From JAWPMV01 sp039819665 (GTDB lineage: Bacteria; Bacteroidota; Bacteroidia; J057), in contig JBCBRM010000019.1 in assembly GCA_039819665.1 (NCBI GenBank), forward strand, positions 1 to 64,000: 64,000 nucleotides of DNA. Reading direction: 5' to 3'. The position numbers and the translations under genes are program-made. Shown piece by piece: positions 1 through 10,200 of the stretch; position 1 is the stretch's first letter, and each line of letters begins with the position of its first letter. The notes under the pieces were generated by a model, which was given only the letters and a program-made list of their open reading frames with translations, made no database searches and was not told the origin of the DNA.

Positions 1-1586
1 TCCAAAACTTTCCGCGCATCTTCAGGCTGATTATTCAATGCCAATAAAGCTGCAGCATTGATACGTGCATAGGGAAATTCGATCAAACGAGTTGCATCCT
101 GATAATACCTGACAGCATCAGCCACTTTATAAGGGTTTGCTACGAGAATGGAAGCCAAATTATAGTTGGCTTTCGGACTAATTCCGCTATTTCCCCTGGC
201 AAGATTATAGGCAGTCGTAGCTTTATCTGCATCTCCTTTAAGTAATGCCTGATCACCCGCCTGTGTATAATAGCTGTGTTGGAAAAGGTCCCAGCTTTTC
301 CAGTTTTCATATCCTCCAGCAGAAATAATGGAAACGATTCCTGCTGTCCAGATAATCCAATATTCAAATCTTCCCCTCCCATTTGCCATCAAATAGTATA
401 GATTAACTTTTCCTTTGAGAAGGGGCAGGTGATTGACAAAAACAAAAAGGGTATGAAGGATGCCCATGCTTAGGAAAAAGATAACTGCAGCTCTTTCCAG
501 GGTAAAGTTTATAAGCGGATCTCCCAGTGAGTATTGATATCCCATGAAACTCATGACAATCAAAGCCCAGCTTAATAGAATAAAACTGAAATTGGATTGT
601 GTACCAAAAATCTCTTTCACCTGATGATAATGATTCTGGGAAGTAAATACCATCAGTATGGCTGAAAGGACGATCAAATAAATGGGCCTGAATTCTATGT
701 TGTAATCAGAAAGAAAACCGAAGTTCACATATTCAAATAGCCAAAGAAATTCTACAATCAAAAGGATCACGCAGGCAGCGAGGATCAAACGGTAGTCCAG
801 GCGAGCGTTTTTAACAGGCCTGTTAGTTGTTGCGGCAAAAAGGATCTTCGTTGGCTCTTTCCCTATAAAGAAAAAGAAGAGTAGCGCCAGGGCAACATTA
901 TAGGTATATCCATTTATTGCTACCTGATGCAGAGCCTGCCATTCTCCTTGTGCATAGGGAAAGGCAAATAGTATAAGGTTCCAGGCAAGAAAAATGAGTA
1001 GTCTCAAGGGTCTTGTCCATCTGAGAATATTCATTTGTAAGCATAGCGCCAGGATAATCGGAGGAGCTGCCAGAAGGAATTTGAGGGTTCTGGCTAGAAA
1101 GTCAAGATTTCCTACTGCATTGAGCAGACTTTCATCCGAAATGAGATAGGTAAACACATCCGAACCAAAAATGAAAAGAGCATACAGGATGTAAAACAAA
1201 TAAGCCCAACGAGATTTGATTTCCGAGGCAGATGCGAGAAATACAGACCAGGCCAGAATCTGCAATAAGGTAAAGGCGTATACAATTCCTGCTTTGGGCA
1301 GAATGGGGCCTGCAGAAAAACTCACCCAACTTCTGTAAGCATTGAGGGAAAGGTCGAAACTCCGATAATTGTGCTCGATTTCCTGAATCAGCACTTTCTC
1401 CACTTCATTCTCCGCCAACTCCAATACTTCCAGCGAAAAGAATTCTGGCCACACGGAACCTGCCAGGGTCCATAAACCGACTCCAACTAAGCAAGCGAAT
1501 AAGATCAGGAAAAGGCCTTTCTGGAATTTCTCAAACAGCACATAAAAATAATGCAGTGGAAGGAAAGGCAATTTCTTCAAATCCAT
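1..1586 (-). CDS. Polytopic membrane protein with C-terminal TPR-like region (3' end outside window)
   Basis: A single open frame runs from an ATG at 1584-1586 leftward off the window edge, so the C-terminus is missing. The N-terminus (MDLKKLPFLPLHYFYVLFEK) leads into a first membrane span, followed by many hydrophobic segments typical of a polytopic inner-membrane protein. The last ~100 visible residues are soluble and helical with Ala/Asn-rich TPR-like units (for example near 1-80, INAAALLALNNQPEDARKVL). It begins 18 bp after the gatC stop, so the two are probably co-transcribed. I do not recognise a specific family; a membrane-plus-TPR layout is common in Bacteroidota. Function unknown. 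Confidence 0.7.
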   Translation of the reverse strand, partial: MDLKKLPFLPLHYFYVLFEKFQKGLFLILFACLVGVGLWTLAGSVWPEFFSLEVLELAENEVEKVLIQEIEHNYRSFDLSLNAYRSWVSFSAGPILPKAGIVYAFTLLQILAWSVFLASASEIKSRWAYLFYILYALFIFGSDVFTYLISDESLLNAVGNLDFLARTLKFLLAAPPIILALCLQMNILRWTRPLRLLIFLAWNLILFAFPYAQGEWQALHQVAINGYTYNVALALLFFFFIGKEPTKILFAATTNRPVKNARLDYRLILAACVILLIVEFLWLFEYVNFGFLSDYNIEFRPIYLIVLSAILMVFTSQNHYHQVKEIFGTQSNFSFILLSWALIVMSFMGYQYSLGDPLINFTLERAAVIFFLSMGILHTLFVFVNHLPLLKGKVNLYYLMANGRGRFEYWIIWTAGIVSIISAGGYENWKSWDLFQHSYYTQAGDQALLKGDADKATTAYNLARGNSGISPKANYNLASILVANPYKVADAVRYYQDATRLIEFPYARINAAALLALNNQPEDARKVL

Positions 1587-1604
1587 GTATCAGCTATTTC
1601 TAAC

Positions 1605-1895
1605 TTATTTGTTAAGCACTTTCGGCACGTGGAAATGGGCATCATCACTTGCAGGTGCATTTTTGAGTACGAGCTTTTGAGGAAGGGGTTCTGTTGCTTC
1701 GTCCGGGATCAGTCGATTTACCTCATCCGTCATATGAATGAGCGGCTCTACACCCGTCGTATCCAGCTCTTGCAGTTTGGCGACAAAGTCCAGCATGCGT
1801 TGAAAACCTTCCTTGGTTTTCTCGCGCTCTTCCGGCTTGAAACTGAGCATACTCAAGGCTTCAATTCGATCCAGCAATTCATCTGTAATCTGCAT
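1605..1895 (-). CDS. gatC: Asp-tRNA(Asn)/Glu-tRNA(Gln) amidotransferase subunit C
   Basis: The 96-residue protein matches GatC in length and pattern: a short N-terminal helix (ITDELLDRIEALSMLSF), the middle segment LDFVAKLQELDTTGVEPL, and a C-terminal tail with VPKVL. GatC is the small subunit that stabilises GatA in the GatCAB transamidase, which converts Glu-tRNA(Gln) and Asp-tRNA(Asn) to the amidated forms in the cytoplasm. gatA and gatB are not next to it, as is usual in Bacteroidota. A -7-like TACCTTCG sits only 4 nt before the ATG, so the mRNA may be leaderless. It is followed by the membrane protein at 1586. Confidence 0.9.
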   Translation of the reverse strand: MQITDELLDRIEALSMLSFKPEEREKTKEGFQRMLDFVAKLQELDTTGVEPLIHMTDEVNRLIPDEATEPLPQKLVLKNAPASDDAHFHVPKVLNK

Positions 1896-1899
1896 AGCG

Positions 1900-1907
1900 C
1901 GAAGGTA
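1900..1907 (-). promoter_or_regulatory. Candidate -7 box directly before gatC (possible leaderless start)
   Basis: On the minus strand TACCTTCG, one mismatch from the Bacteroidota -7 consensus TAnnTTTG, is separated from the gatC ATG by only 4 nt. If used, transcription would begin at or next to the start codon. The same arrangement occurs before the dehydrogenase at 56831. Confidence 0.4.
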
Positions 1908-1956
1908 CGCAATAATTTGTAAATGGGTAGGTGGGTAATTTGAGAGAATGTCAGTT

Positions 1957-2082
1957 TTGTCATGGTGAGCGAAGGCGAACCATCTACATGCAATTTAGCT
2001 ATTATGGCTTTTGTGATTTCTGTTTATTATTGGGGCAAATTGGGGCAAGTAATTAAGGTCCCTCCGCAAGGTCGAGATGACA
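1957..2082. repeat. Inverted pair of REP-like extragenic repeats (GTCAT..TGAGCGAAGG type)
   Basis: The left arm at 1957-1985 reads TGTCATGGTGAGCGAAGGCG and onward to CATCT. The right arm at 2056-2082 is in the opposite orientation: its reverse complement begins TGTCATCTCGACCTTGCGGA. Both look like degenerate members of an extragenic repeat class (TGTCAT-N-TGAGCGAAG) common between genes in Bacteroidota genomes; that general statement is from memory. Two further copies lie at 57854-57881 and 58003-58029. The element fills the gap between add and gatC. Confidence 0.55.
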
Positions 2083-2097
2083 GGCTTGTCTTATCCT

Positions 2098-3087
2098 CTA
2101 TTCCCCATAAGCCTCAAGCATCACCTTCTTCAACTCTTCCTTTTCTTCCTCCGAAATAAAGGCATGCTGAATTGCCTCCAAATTGCATTTCAGGAAGTGC
2201 GTCTTTTCCCAGCCAAAAGTATTTTCCAAGGTCTGGTATTCATCCGCCAGACTTACATCAGAAATGCTACGTGCATCGGTATTGATGCTCATTGATATTC
2301 CGGTATTGTAAATCTGATTACAGCTATGGTTTTGGATCGCAGGGAATACATCGGTTTGCACATTGCTGGTCGGACAAACCTCCAGATGGATATTTTTTTC
2401 TTTCAGGTAAGTCAATAGCTTTTCATCTTCTACACTTCTCACCCCGTGACCGATTCGTAGGGGATGAAAATTTTCTAGCGTTTCCCATACACTCTCTGCT
2501 CCTTTTGCCTCACCTGCATGAGCGGTGCAATTGATTCCTTTCTCTTTGGCGTATTGAAAAGCCTTGATGTGATTATCTATAGGAAAGCCAGCTTCATCTG
2601 CAGCCAAGTCAAAGCCAACTACCTTTGTGCCTCTAAATTTATCAACCAAACCAACCGTTTTCATTCCATCCTTTTCGCTGAAATGCCGTAAGGTGCAGAG
2701 AATGAGTCCTGCTTTTACGCCCGTTTTCTCTATACCCTCACCTATTGCATCATTCACAATTTGAACTACCTCATCTGCGCCAAGTCCTTCTTGTGTATGG
2801 AGCAAAGGAGCGAAACGAATCTCTGCATAGATGACCTTATCTGCTTTTAGCTGATCAAGCAAATCGAGGGTAACCAGCCTCAATTGCTCTTCACTTTGCA
2901 TGAGCTCCACCCCACTAATAGCTCGGCTTATGTAATCGGCGAGGTCGGTACATTTTGGGGGGGCAATAAAGGAAGCTTCATATTCCTCATAAGTCGTCTC
3001 TGGACGGAATTTTTTTACGACTTCATAGCTTAAAGAGCAATCCAGATGCAGATGTAATTCGACTTTGGGCAATTGGGTATAGTCCAT
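2098..3087 (-). CDS. add: Adenosine deaminase
   Basis: The 329-residue protein is of normal length for the adenosine/AMP deaminase family (PF00962). The metal-dependent hydrolase signatures are in order: HLHLD at residues 12-16 (zinc ligands H12 and H14), HAGE at 190-193 (catalytic Glu), GHGVR with H214, and NTDAR at about 269-273 supplying the zinc-binding Asp. It should convert adenosine to inosine in the cytoplasm. It starts 2 bp after the upstream nucleoside hydrolase stop on the same strand, so the two form a purine nucleoside salvage operon in which inosine made here can be split to hypoxanthine and ribose by the hydrolase. Confidence 0.88.
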   Translation of the reverse strand: MDYTQLPKVELHLHLDCSLSYEVVKKFRPETTYEEYEASFIAPPKCTDLADYISRAISGVELMQSEEQLRLVTLDLLDQLKADKVIYAEIRFAPLLHTQEGLGADEVVQIVNDAIGEGIEKTGVKAGLILCTLRHFSEKDGMKTVGLVDKFRGTKVVGFDLAADEAGFPIDNHIKAFQYAKEKGINCTAHAGEAKGAESVWETLENFHPLRIGHGVRSVEDEKLLTYLKEKNIHLEVCPTSNVQTDVFPAIQNHSCNQIYNTGISMSINTDARSISDVSLADEYQTLENTFGWEKTHFLKCNLEAIQHAFISEEEKEELKKVMLEAYGE

Positions 3088-3089
3088 AC

Positions 3090-4034
3090 TTATTCTACTA
3101 ATGAATTTTTCAGCATTTCCAGAAATTTTTCACGGGAAGCTTCTAGCACCACATCCATATTCATCGGCCTTTTTGAAATATCTGTATGATCAACAACGGT
3201 CTGACCTCGGGTACTTCCTTCATGACAAATGACTTCAACATTGTGCTTTTCGATCCGGGTAGCTACTGAGGGGTCAAGTGCGACAGCCATAGCAATGGGA
3301 TCAGGAAGATCAAAACCGGCCAGTTTGCTTACTTTTTTCGAAAATTCTACCAGGGTCTTTTGAATGTCTACAGTGAAGTGCGCGTATTTCGTCCCTAAGC
3401 TTCTTAATTCAGCTGATTGCTCCTCGTCGAAAGTGGCGTATTTCCTCGAAATGTCCCATCCTACCATCCGCATATTCATTCCAGAATCAAAGACAATTTT
3501 GGCAGCTTCTGGGTCTACCCAGATATTGAATTCTGAAACGGGTGTAATATTGCCTACCCCCTCTCCTATTCCTCCCATGATGGTGCATTTCTTTACTTTC
3601 CCCACTATAGAAGGATCTTTCAAAATGGCCAGGGCAATATTTGTAAGTGGACCTAGGGTAACTAATTCCAGTTCTCCTTCAAATTTGTGGATAGTATCGA
3701 TAATAACATCCACAGCATTTCCTTCATCTTCTTTTCTCCCTTGCAGATCCAGGCCAATATCTCCCATTCCATCTTCTCCATGTACAAACTGCGCTGTTTC
3801 CAATTCCCGCATCAGAGGCTTTGCAGCACCTCGATAAAGAGGTACTTTCACACCACATAATTCGCAGGTATAGAGGGCATTCTGTAAGCCCATCTCAACC
3901 GGAACATTACCTGCCACCAGGGTTATGGCTTCTACTTTTACTTCCGGATTTCTCAATGCTATAATGAGGGCGATCGCATCATCAGAAGCTGTATCCGTAT
4001 CTATTAAAATGTGTCGCATCTTTTCGAAAATCAT
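3090..4034 (-). CDS. Inosine/uridine-preferring nucleoside hydrolase
   Basis: The 314-residue protein belongs to the IUNH family (PF01156). The calcium-binding N-terminal signature D-x-D-x-x-x-DD is visible at residues 12-19 (DTDTASDD). The C-terminal metal-binding segment reads LPDPIAMA; the His common in HDP versions of this motif is replaced by Pro, so substrate preference cannot be stated. The reaction is hydrolysis of the N-glycosidic bond of ribonucleosides to base and ribose. The first Met gives a slightly long N-terminus; Met6 just before HILIDTD is an alternative. It lies upstream of add in a two-gene operon, divergent from the Crp-like regulator with 62 bp between. Confidence 0.85.
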   Translation of the reverse strand: MIFEKMRHILIDTDTASDDAIALIIALRNPEVKVEAITLVAGNVPVEMGLQNALYTCELCGVKVPLYRGAAKPLMRELETAQFVHGEDGMGDIGLDLQGRKEDEGNAVDVIIDTIHKFEGELELVTLGPLTNIALAILKDPSIVGKVKKCTIMGGIGEGVGNITPVSEFNIWVDPEAAKIVFDSGMNMRMVGWDISRKYATFDEEQSAELRSLGTKYAHFTVDIQKTLVEFSKKVSKLAGFDLPDPIAMAVALDPSVATRIEKHNVEVICHEGSTRGQTVVDHTDISKRPMNMDVVLEASREKFLEMLKNSLVE

Positions 4035-4096
4035 TTTGAATGAACACCGACAATATAATAGCTTGTCAAGGTCATTTGTCCCAAAACTAATCTTTC

Positions 4097-4744
4097 ATGA
4101 TTAAAACAAATCAGCAGCTACTTGAATTTTTTGAACGCTGGCAGGAAAAACATCCGTATCAAAGAGAAATTAAGCTTCAGAAATTTCGGCCTGATGAGAG
4201 CCTGATCTGGCAGGGAGATGATGCAGGGGATTTGTTTCTTTTAATCGAAGGTATTGCCAAGTGTTTTATTCGGGAGGAAAATGGAAGGGAGTACGTCCTG
4301 GCTTTTTTGGGAAAGGGAGAAATCGTCGGTGAAGTGGAGGCGGTTCTGGGTTCAGAAAATCTCAGCAATATTTCTGCTTTGACTTCCATTCAGGCATTTA
4401 GGATAAAGCGTGATTTCTTTGAAAGGCTTTTGGAAGAAAATGCCGACTTCAATCGTTTAATCCTTCGGGAATTTGCAACCCGTTTACAAAATACTGCAAA
4501 AAGAGCTTCCTACCAGCAGACCTTTCCGGCGGAATATAAAGTCCTCAAGATTTTACTTTTATGGGAGAAAGAAGAGAGTTTTCTTAGTAAAGCAGATTTA
4601 GCTGATTACCTGGCTTTGCCTATCCGGAGCTTAAATCGAGTACTCAAAGACCTCAAGGAGAAAGGCTTATTGGAAAGTAAGGGAAACCAATTAAAAATTC
4701 TGTCAAAAGAAGGTATTGAGGGCTTGATGTCCCAGCATTTTTAA
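4097..4744 (+). CDS. Crp/Fnr-family transcriptional regulator
   Basis: The 215-residue protein has a cyclic-nucleotide-binding-type beta-barrel (about residues 20-130) and a C-terminal winged helix (about 150-210, SKADLADYLALPIRSLNRVLKDL). The phosphate-binding cassette is degenerate: after GEIVGE the Arg expected to contact cyclic nucleotide phosphate is missing (sequence around SENLSN), so it may not bind cAMP. It is divergent from the nucleoside operon and lies 30 bp before the DUF1611 gene on the same strand, so it may regulate either neighbour; that is inference. Confidence 0.8.
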   Translation: MIKTNQQLLEFFERWQEKHPYQREIKLQKFRPDESLIWQGDDAGDLFLLIEGIAKCFIREENGREYVLAFLGKGEIVGEVEAVLGSENLSNISALTSIQAFRIKRDFFERLLEENADFNRLILREFATRLQNTAKRASYQQTFPAEYKVLKILLLWEKEESFLSKADLADYLALPIRSLNRVLKDLKEKGLLESKGNQLKILSKEGIEGLMSQHF

Positions 4745-4774
4745 GTATCATTATTCTGCAAAATTTTACTTCTT

Positions 4775-5827
4775 ATGAAAGCTCCTGCTCTAGTCCTCAC
4801 CCAGGGATACTTCATGACCGAAAATGCCAAAACGGCTCATGGATTGATTCGTGGAACCGACCGATTTGATATTAAGTCCGTGATTGACCACAAACATGCC
4901 TCCTCAGATGCAGGAGAATTGTTAGATGGAAAAGGCCGAAACATTCCCATTCTGGCTGATCTAAAAGAAGCAGTTGAGCAATACCCGGAGGTCGAATATT
5001 TAATTATAGGTGTCGCGACAGTTGGAGGAGTTTTACCAGATGAAATGCTGCCCATCATTGAAGAGGCTTTACGAAAAGGCATTTCGATTGTAAATGGGCT
5101 GCATGATTATTTGAGCGATAGAGAACAGTTAAAACAGTTGGCAGAGGAAAATGGGGCAGAACTCCTGGATATCCGAAGGCCTAAAAAGCCCTTTGAACTG
5201 AATTTCTGGACGGGAGAGATTTTCAAGGTTGAGGTACCTATCATTGCGGTGATGGGGATGGATTGTGCTTTGGGGAAAAGGACCACTTGTCGGATGATTA
5301 TGGAAGCCGGACAAGACGTGGGCCTGAATATTCAGATGATTTACACCGGACAAACCGGTTGGTTGCAAGGAGGAAAATACGGATTCATTCTTGACTCTAC
5401 CCTCAATGATTTTGTCTCGGGAGAATTGGAGCATGCTATTCTCGCTTGCTGGAAAGAAACGAATCCGGATATCATTCTCATTGAAGGACAGTCAGCACTC
5501 AGAAATCCCAGTGGTCCTTGTGGTCTGGAATTTCTCATTTCAGGTATGGCAAAAAAAGTGGTGCTTGTTCACGCACCCAAAAGAAAATACTATGAAGACG
5601 AAGCGCATTGGGGAGAAATTCCTACGGTAGCATCTGAAAAAGAGATTCTCAAGAAATTTGGAGCTGATTTAATTGCTCTTGCGCTCAATACCCAGGACTG
5701 CTCAGAATTAGAGGCAAAAAACTTCCAAAAGCAATACAAAGAGGAACTAGAACTTCCTGTTTTACTCCCGATCATAGAAGGAGTAGATGATATACTTCCT
5801 ACTCTCAAGCGACTCATAGCAACATGA
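4775..5827 (+). CDS. DUF1611 / DgcN-like protein
   Basis: The 350-residue protein has an N-terminal Rossmann-like part (about 1-140) and a C-terminal P-loop-like domain with GMDCALGKRTT at about 161-171, the layout of DUF1611 proteins (PF17396 plus PF07755). One characterised branch, DgcN, is a D-glutamate N-acetyltransferase in D-glutamate catabolism; I recall this from the family and cannot show the same substrate here. Its stop overlaps the start of the next gene by 4 bp (ATGA), so it is translationally coupled to an amine/amino-acid oxidase-like flavoprotein, which fits amino-acid catabolism. The usual dipeptide epimerase partner of DUF1611 genes is absent here. Confidence 0.75.
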   Translation: MKAPALVLTQGYFMTENAKTAHGLIRGTDRFDIKSVIDHKHASSDAGELLDGKGRNIPILADLKEAVEQYPEVEYLIIGVATVGGVLPDEMLPIIEEALRKGISIVNGLHDYLSDREQLKQLAEENGAELLDIRRPKKPFELNFWTGEIFKVEVPIIAVMGMDCALGKRTTCRMIMEAGQDVGLNIQMIYTGQTGWLQGGKYGFILDSTLNDFVSGELEHAILACWKETNPDIILIEGQSALRNPSGPCGLEFLISGMAKKVVLVHAPKRKYYEDEAHWGEIPTVASEKEILKKFGADLIALALNTQDCSELEAKNFQKQYKEELELPVLLPIIEGVDDILPTLKRLIAT

Positions 5828-7026
5828 AACAATATGATTTTCTCGTAATAGGTGCAGGTATTTTTGGAATCAGCGCCGCTTTGGAACTTTGTAAAGCCGG
5901 TCATAGCGTTTGCGTATTGAATCCAAGTTTAGAGCCAGATCCACTTGCTGCAGGAACTGATATCAGTAAGGTAGTTCGTATGGAATATGGTTCAGATGAG
6001 GAGTATATGGACATGACACGGGAGAGTATGGAAATATGGCGAGTATGGAACGAGCTTTTTGGAGAAACTTTTTATCATGAAGGCTTTTATATCCTCCTAA
6101 GTGCAAAGGCGTTGGATACAGAAGAGGATACTTATGAAAAATTGAGTTACCAGAATGTGATCAAGCGGGGTATTTCTCTGGAAAAGATTGGCAATGAAGA
6201 ATTTAAATCTCGTTTCCCGGCCTACAATCCTACAGCTTTTGTAGAGGGCGCATTTAATAAGCAGGGAGGTTATGTGGAGTCAGGGAGGGTGGTTCATCGC
6301 CTAAATTTATACGCGCATGAAATCGGAATTGAAATCATTGCCGAAGAAGTAGAAAGCATTTGGATTGAAAATAATCAGGCCTACGGAGCAGTAACTGTAA
6401 AAGGAAATAAAATCTCAGCAGCGCATACCATTGTTTGTGCAGGAAATTTTACTCCACTCCTCGTCCCTGATCTCAAACCCTATATGAGAATCACGGGCCA
6501 TCCGGTTTTTCACCTAAAACCAACCCATCCAGAGCTTTATCAAATGGAACGATTCCCGGTTTTTGCAGCTGACATTGCAAATACGGGTTGGTATGGATTT
6601 CCTTTGCATCCTATTGAAAAGGTTGTAAAACTCGCCAAACATGGAATCGGCCTGGAGCTTGATCCGTCAAAAGACGAACGGAAAGTCTACGATGCTGATA
6701 TACAAGAATTGAGAGAATTCCTCTCCTTTGCTTTTCCGGATTTGGCGAATGATCCCATTGTTTATACGCGTCGTTGCTGTTATACGGATACTCTGGATGG
6801 ACATTTCTGGATTGATCAACATCCAGAAATTAAAGCCTTGTCGGTTGGATCTGGAGGAAGTGGGCATGGGATGAAAATGGGGCCAGTGGTTGGACAAATC
6901 ATTGCAGCGGTGGCTCAGGGGAATGATCACAAATGGGCGGCTCGATATCGTTGGCGAGATTTAAACGAAGCTACTGCACAAATGGAGGAAGCCCGCTATC
7001 TGCAAAAGAGGAATTTATCACAGTAA
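5824..7026 (+). CDS. FAD-dependent oxidoreductase, sarcosine-oxidase-like (DAO family)
   Basis: The 400-residue protein starts with a dinucleotide-binding fold (GAGIFG at 10-15). It has the late DAO-family segment CCYTDT at 318-323 followed by FWIDQHPE and SGGSGHGMKMGP. In monomeric sarcosine oxidase the Cys in the equivalent CxYT motif carries covalent FAD, so covalent flavinylation is plausible through C318 or C319. It would oxidise a secondary amine or amino acid to an imine with reduction of FAD. It overlaps the DUF1611 gene by 4 bp; the two probably act on one pathway, perhaps D- or N-substituted amino acids (inference). Confidence 0.82.
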   Translation: MKQYDFLVIGAGIFGISAALELCKAGHSVCVLNPSLEPDPLAAGTDISKVVRMEYGSDEEYMDMTRESMEIWRVWNELFGETFYHEGFYILLSAKALDTEEDTYEKLSYQNVIKRGISLEKIGNEEFKSRFPAYNPTAFVEGAFNKQGGYVESGRVVHRLNLYAHEIGIEIIAEEVESIWIENNQAYGAVTVKGNKISAAHTIVCAGNFTPLLVPDLKPYMRITGHPVFHLKPTHPELYQMERFPVFAADIANTGWYGFPLHPIEKVVKLAKHGIGLELDPSKDERKVYDADIQELREFLSFAFPDLANDPIVYTRRCCYTDTLDGHFWIDQHPEIKALSVGSGGSGHGMKMGPVVGQIIAAVAQGNDHKWAARYRWRDLNEATAQMEEARYLQKRNLSQ

Positions 7027-7156
7027 GTGAAAGCCAAACACACTGTCATGACACAGTTATTTTCTTTACTCAAAATGCTTACCATGCCAAGGAGTTTGCT
7101 TTTCCTAAATTTCGGGATCACAATGACTACGTTTGAGTGTTATTCCCAGCCAATAT

Positions 7157-7189
7157 AAAAAAAGGGCCGGAATAAAAATCCCGACCCTC
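7157..7189 (-). terminator. Rho-independent terminator of the giant surface-protein gene
   Basis: On the minus strand a GGGTCGG / CCGGCCC stem (one G-T pair) with an A/T-rich loop is followed by seven T residues, about 20 bp after the stop of the 7209-12527 gene. Confidence 0.75.
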
Positions 7190-7208
7190 TCAGTGATTCT
7201 GATATATT

Positions 7209-10200
7209 CTACCTCAACAAGGTAACATTCCCTGTAAAGGTTTTCTTTCCTATATTGATGGAGTAATAATAAACCCCATCACTTGCATCCTGTCCATTGC
7301 TAGCTTTTCCATTCCATCCATTGACAGGTGAATTCTCATCTTCAAACATCAACCTTCCCCAGCGGTCGTAAACCTTGATAGTAAAGACCTCTTTGCCATC
7401 ATAGGTAATACGGAAATTATCATTGATTCCATCTCCATTTGGTGAGAATACGTTAGGAATTAAGAGACCTGGAATGAAGATTTTGTAAGGACCATACTGA
7501 ATGACATCGGTACATCCTCCTGCATCTGTGATGGTAAGAGTAACCGTATATTCGCCTGCCTCATTGTAGACATGTAGGGGATTTTCTTCCGTAGAAAAGT
7601 TTCCATCCCCAAAGTCCCAAAGGAAGCTAAAGGCATCTGTAGATTGATTGGTGAATTGAATCTCCACGTTTGGCAGTGGCAATTCTGCCCCTAAATCCGG
7701 ACTAGAGACAAAGTCTGCCATTCCTGCGGGGAAGACTGTAATTTCCTTGGTCTGAATATCCGAAATACAACCTCCCATTCCGATTGCCTGGAAGCTGGCG
7801 GTATAAACCCCTGGACTAGTATAGGTATGTTCTGGATTTGATTCATTACTAATCGGCGAGCCATCCCCAAAGTCCCAAATGTAATTGGTTCCACTGGTAG
7901 AGTTCTCCAGGAATGCTATAGTTAGATCGTTACACCCTGAGTCCTGACTAGCAAAGAAATCACCTCCAGGAGCCGGATTTACATCAATTTGCACCGAATC
8001 CATGCCACTACAAGTACCTTGTGTTACAGTTACATAATAAACCGTAGTTTGATTAGGCGCTACCCTTGGATTCTCCTCGCTCGGATTTCCGATAGTTGTG
8101 CCGGGGGTCCAGGTATACGTAGAAGCTGGTGTTCCTCCGCTTACAAAGAGCTGTACAGAATCACCTTCACAAATACGACTGGTATCTGCAGAAGCCACTG
8201 CAATGACTTCGTCAAAGACATCTATTTTGACTTCATCTGTAGTTGAGCAAGATCCTGTAGAAACTGTTAGCGTGTAGACCGTAGTTGCGGTTGGTCCAGC
8301 ATTCGGTCCTGGAATAGTCGGTAAACTCAATGTGGGAGATGGATCCCAATTATAGAACACAGGTCCTGTAGGTGGTCCACCGATTATAGTATGACTTCCT
8401 TGCAATGCAATGCTATCTCCTCTACAGAGAAAGCTATCAACCCCGGCAAAAGCCTGAGGAGCAGGAAGCACATTTACATCGATATTATACTCTGGACTTT
8501 CACATCCAAAGTTAGAGGTAGCAACCAGGGTATAGGTTGTTGTAATAGATGGACTGGCCATAGGAGTCGCACTGCTCGCATCATTCAAACCAATAGCAGG
8601 TGTCCACTGATAGGTATGGGTTGCCCCTGGTTCACTACTGGCAATTCCATTTAACTGAACGGAATCTCCTCCGCATATTTCTGCTACAAGACCGGGATCA
8701 GTTGTTGGTAGGGTATGAACCACAACCGTTAACTGCTCAGCATCACTTTGACAACCATTTGACCAGGCAACTAATGAGTAGGTCGTCGTCTGTGGGGGCG
8801 AAGCCATAGGCGTCTGAGAAGTTGAATCATCCAGTCCTGTTGATGGTGTCCAGACAAATTGATAATCAGGGCCTCCCTGACTGGCAAAACCTCTCAACAT
8901 GGTGGTATCCCCGAAGCAAATATCTACAGTGGGACCTGTACTTACAACCGGCTTATCATTTACATTGACTGTGATAGTACTCAGCGTATCCAAAGTCGTA
9001 TTATCACTGGTACATCCATTGGCTGAGCTGACTACTACAGTATAGATAGTGGTTTGTGTAGGATTGGCTCTAGGGTTGACCAGACTAGGATCATTAAGTG
9101 TGGCTGCGGGAGACCAGGTGTACACATAGGGCCCCGGAGCTTCAATCGGATTGAGAATACTAACATTTAAATTGGTCCCGATACCATCTTCACAGAGGAA
9201 TTGATCGGGGCCTGCATCGGCAATCGGAAGTTTTTTTACATTGACCTGAACTCCATCAATTTCAGAAGTACATCCATTTCTGTCGGTTACCTGAACGAAA
9301 TAAGTGGTTGTATCAGTAGGATTGACAATGGGATTTGAAATAGCCGGACTACTCAATCCACAAGCTCCATTAGGATCATCACATCCCCATTCGAAGAAAT
9401 AAGGAGCTGTACCACCGATAGGCGTAACATTGAGTTGGACTCCACCGGTACCTTCACAAAAAGCTAGATCATTTCCAGCAAAGGAACGGAAGTCAGTATT
9501 TACTTTGATAAATACCGTATCACTATTCGACGCGAAAGGAGGACAGGTTTCTTTATCACTACCCGTTATTACACTTCGGAACACACTACCTCCATTTGAA
9601 CAATCAGAAGCAAAACAGACCGTTCCTATTATGGAGTCATTTCGTTGAACGAAATCCAGACTTGTGAGAGTCAGGTTTGTACCTGCCAGGGTAGCAAAAT
9701 CAAAATCGTGTACAAAATCAACACCATTTTCAGGGGTATTATCAGCTACAAAAAAATCATAGCACATCCCTGATCCAATTTCTATGAATACTGTATCTCC
9801 TGCAACATTCGGATTCATCGAAAGGTCATGTCCTACATCAGGGGCAATGGTATTCGGATCACTAAGTTTTACAAATACTGTATCAAAGTCTTCAAGGATA
9901 TTATCGCAATCCCCATTATCCTCAACTCGGAATACCAATTCTATTAGCTGTCCTTCATAATCACAAGAAGGTGTCCAGCAAACCTGAGCAGAAGCAGGAT
10001 TTACCCCCTGGAAGGTGAAACTAGGACCGTCTGGCTGACTAAATATTGGACTGATAGCAAATGCAGTCAGCGTATCAGCAATATTGGGGTCAGTGAAATT
10101 GAGATTGAAACAGAATGATTCCTGAGGATCAACAAATATGGTATCTCCATCTGTAGTAAGGTTTGCCAGATTGGCAAAAGTTTCTGGCGGATCATTTGGA

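Noticed and set aside
3364..3837. 157-codon plus-strand ORF inside the nucleoside hydrolase gene
   Set aside because: It is antisense to a well-supported family member, Ser/Pro-rich and without a domain pattern.
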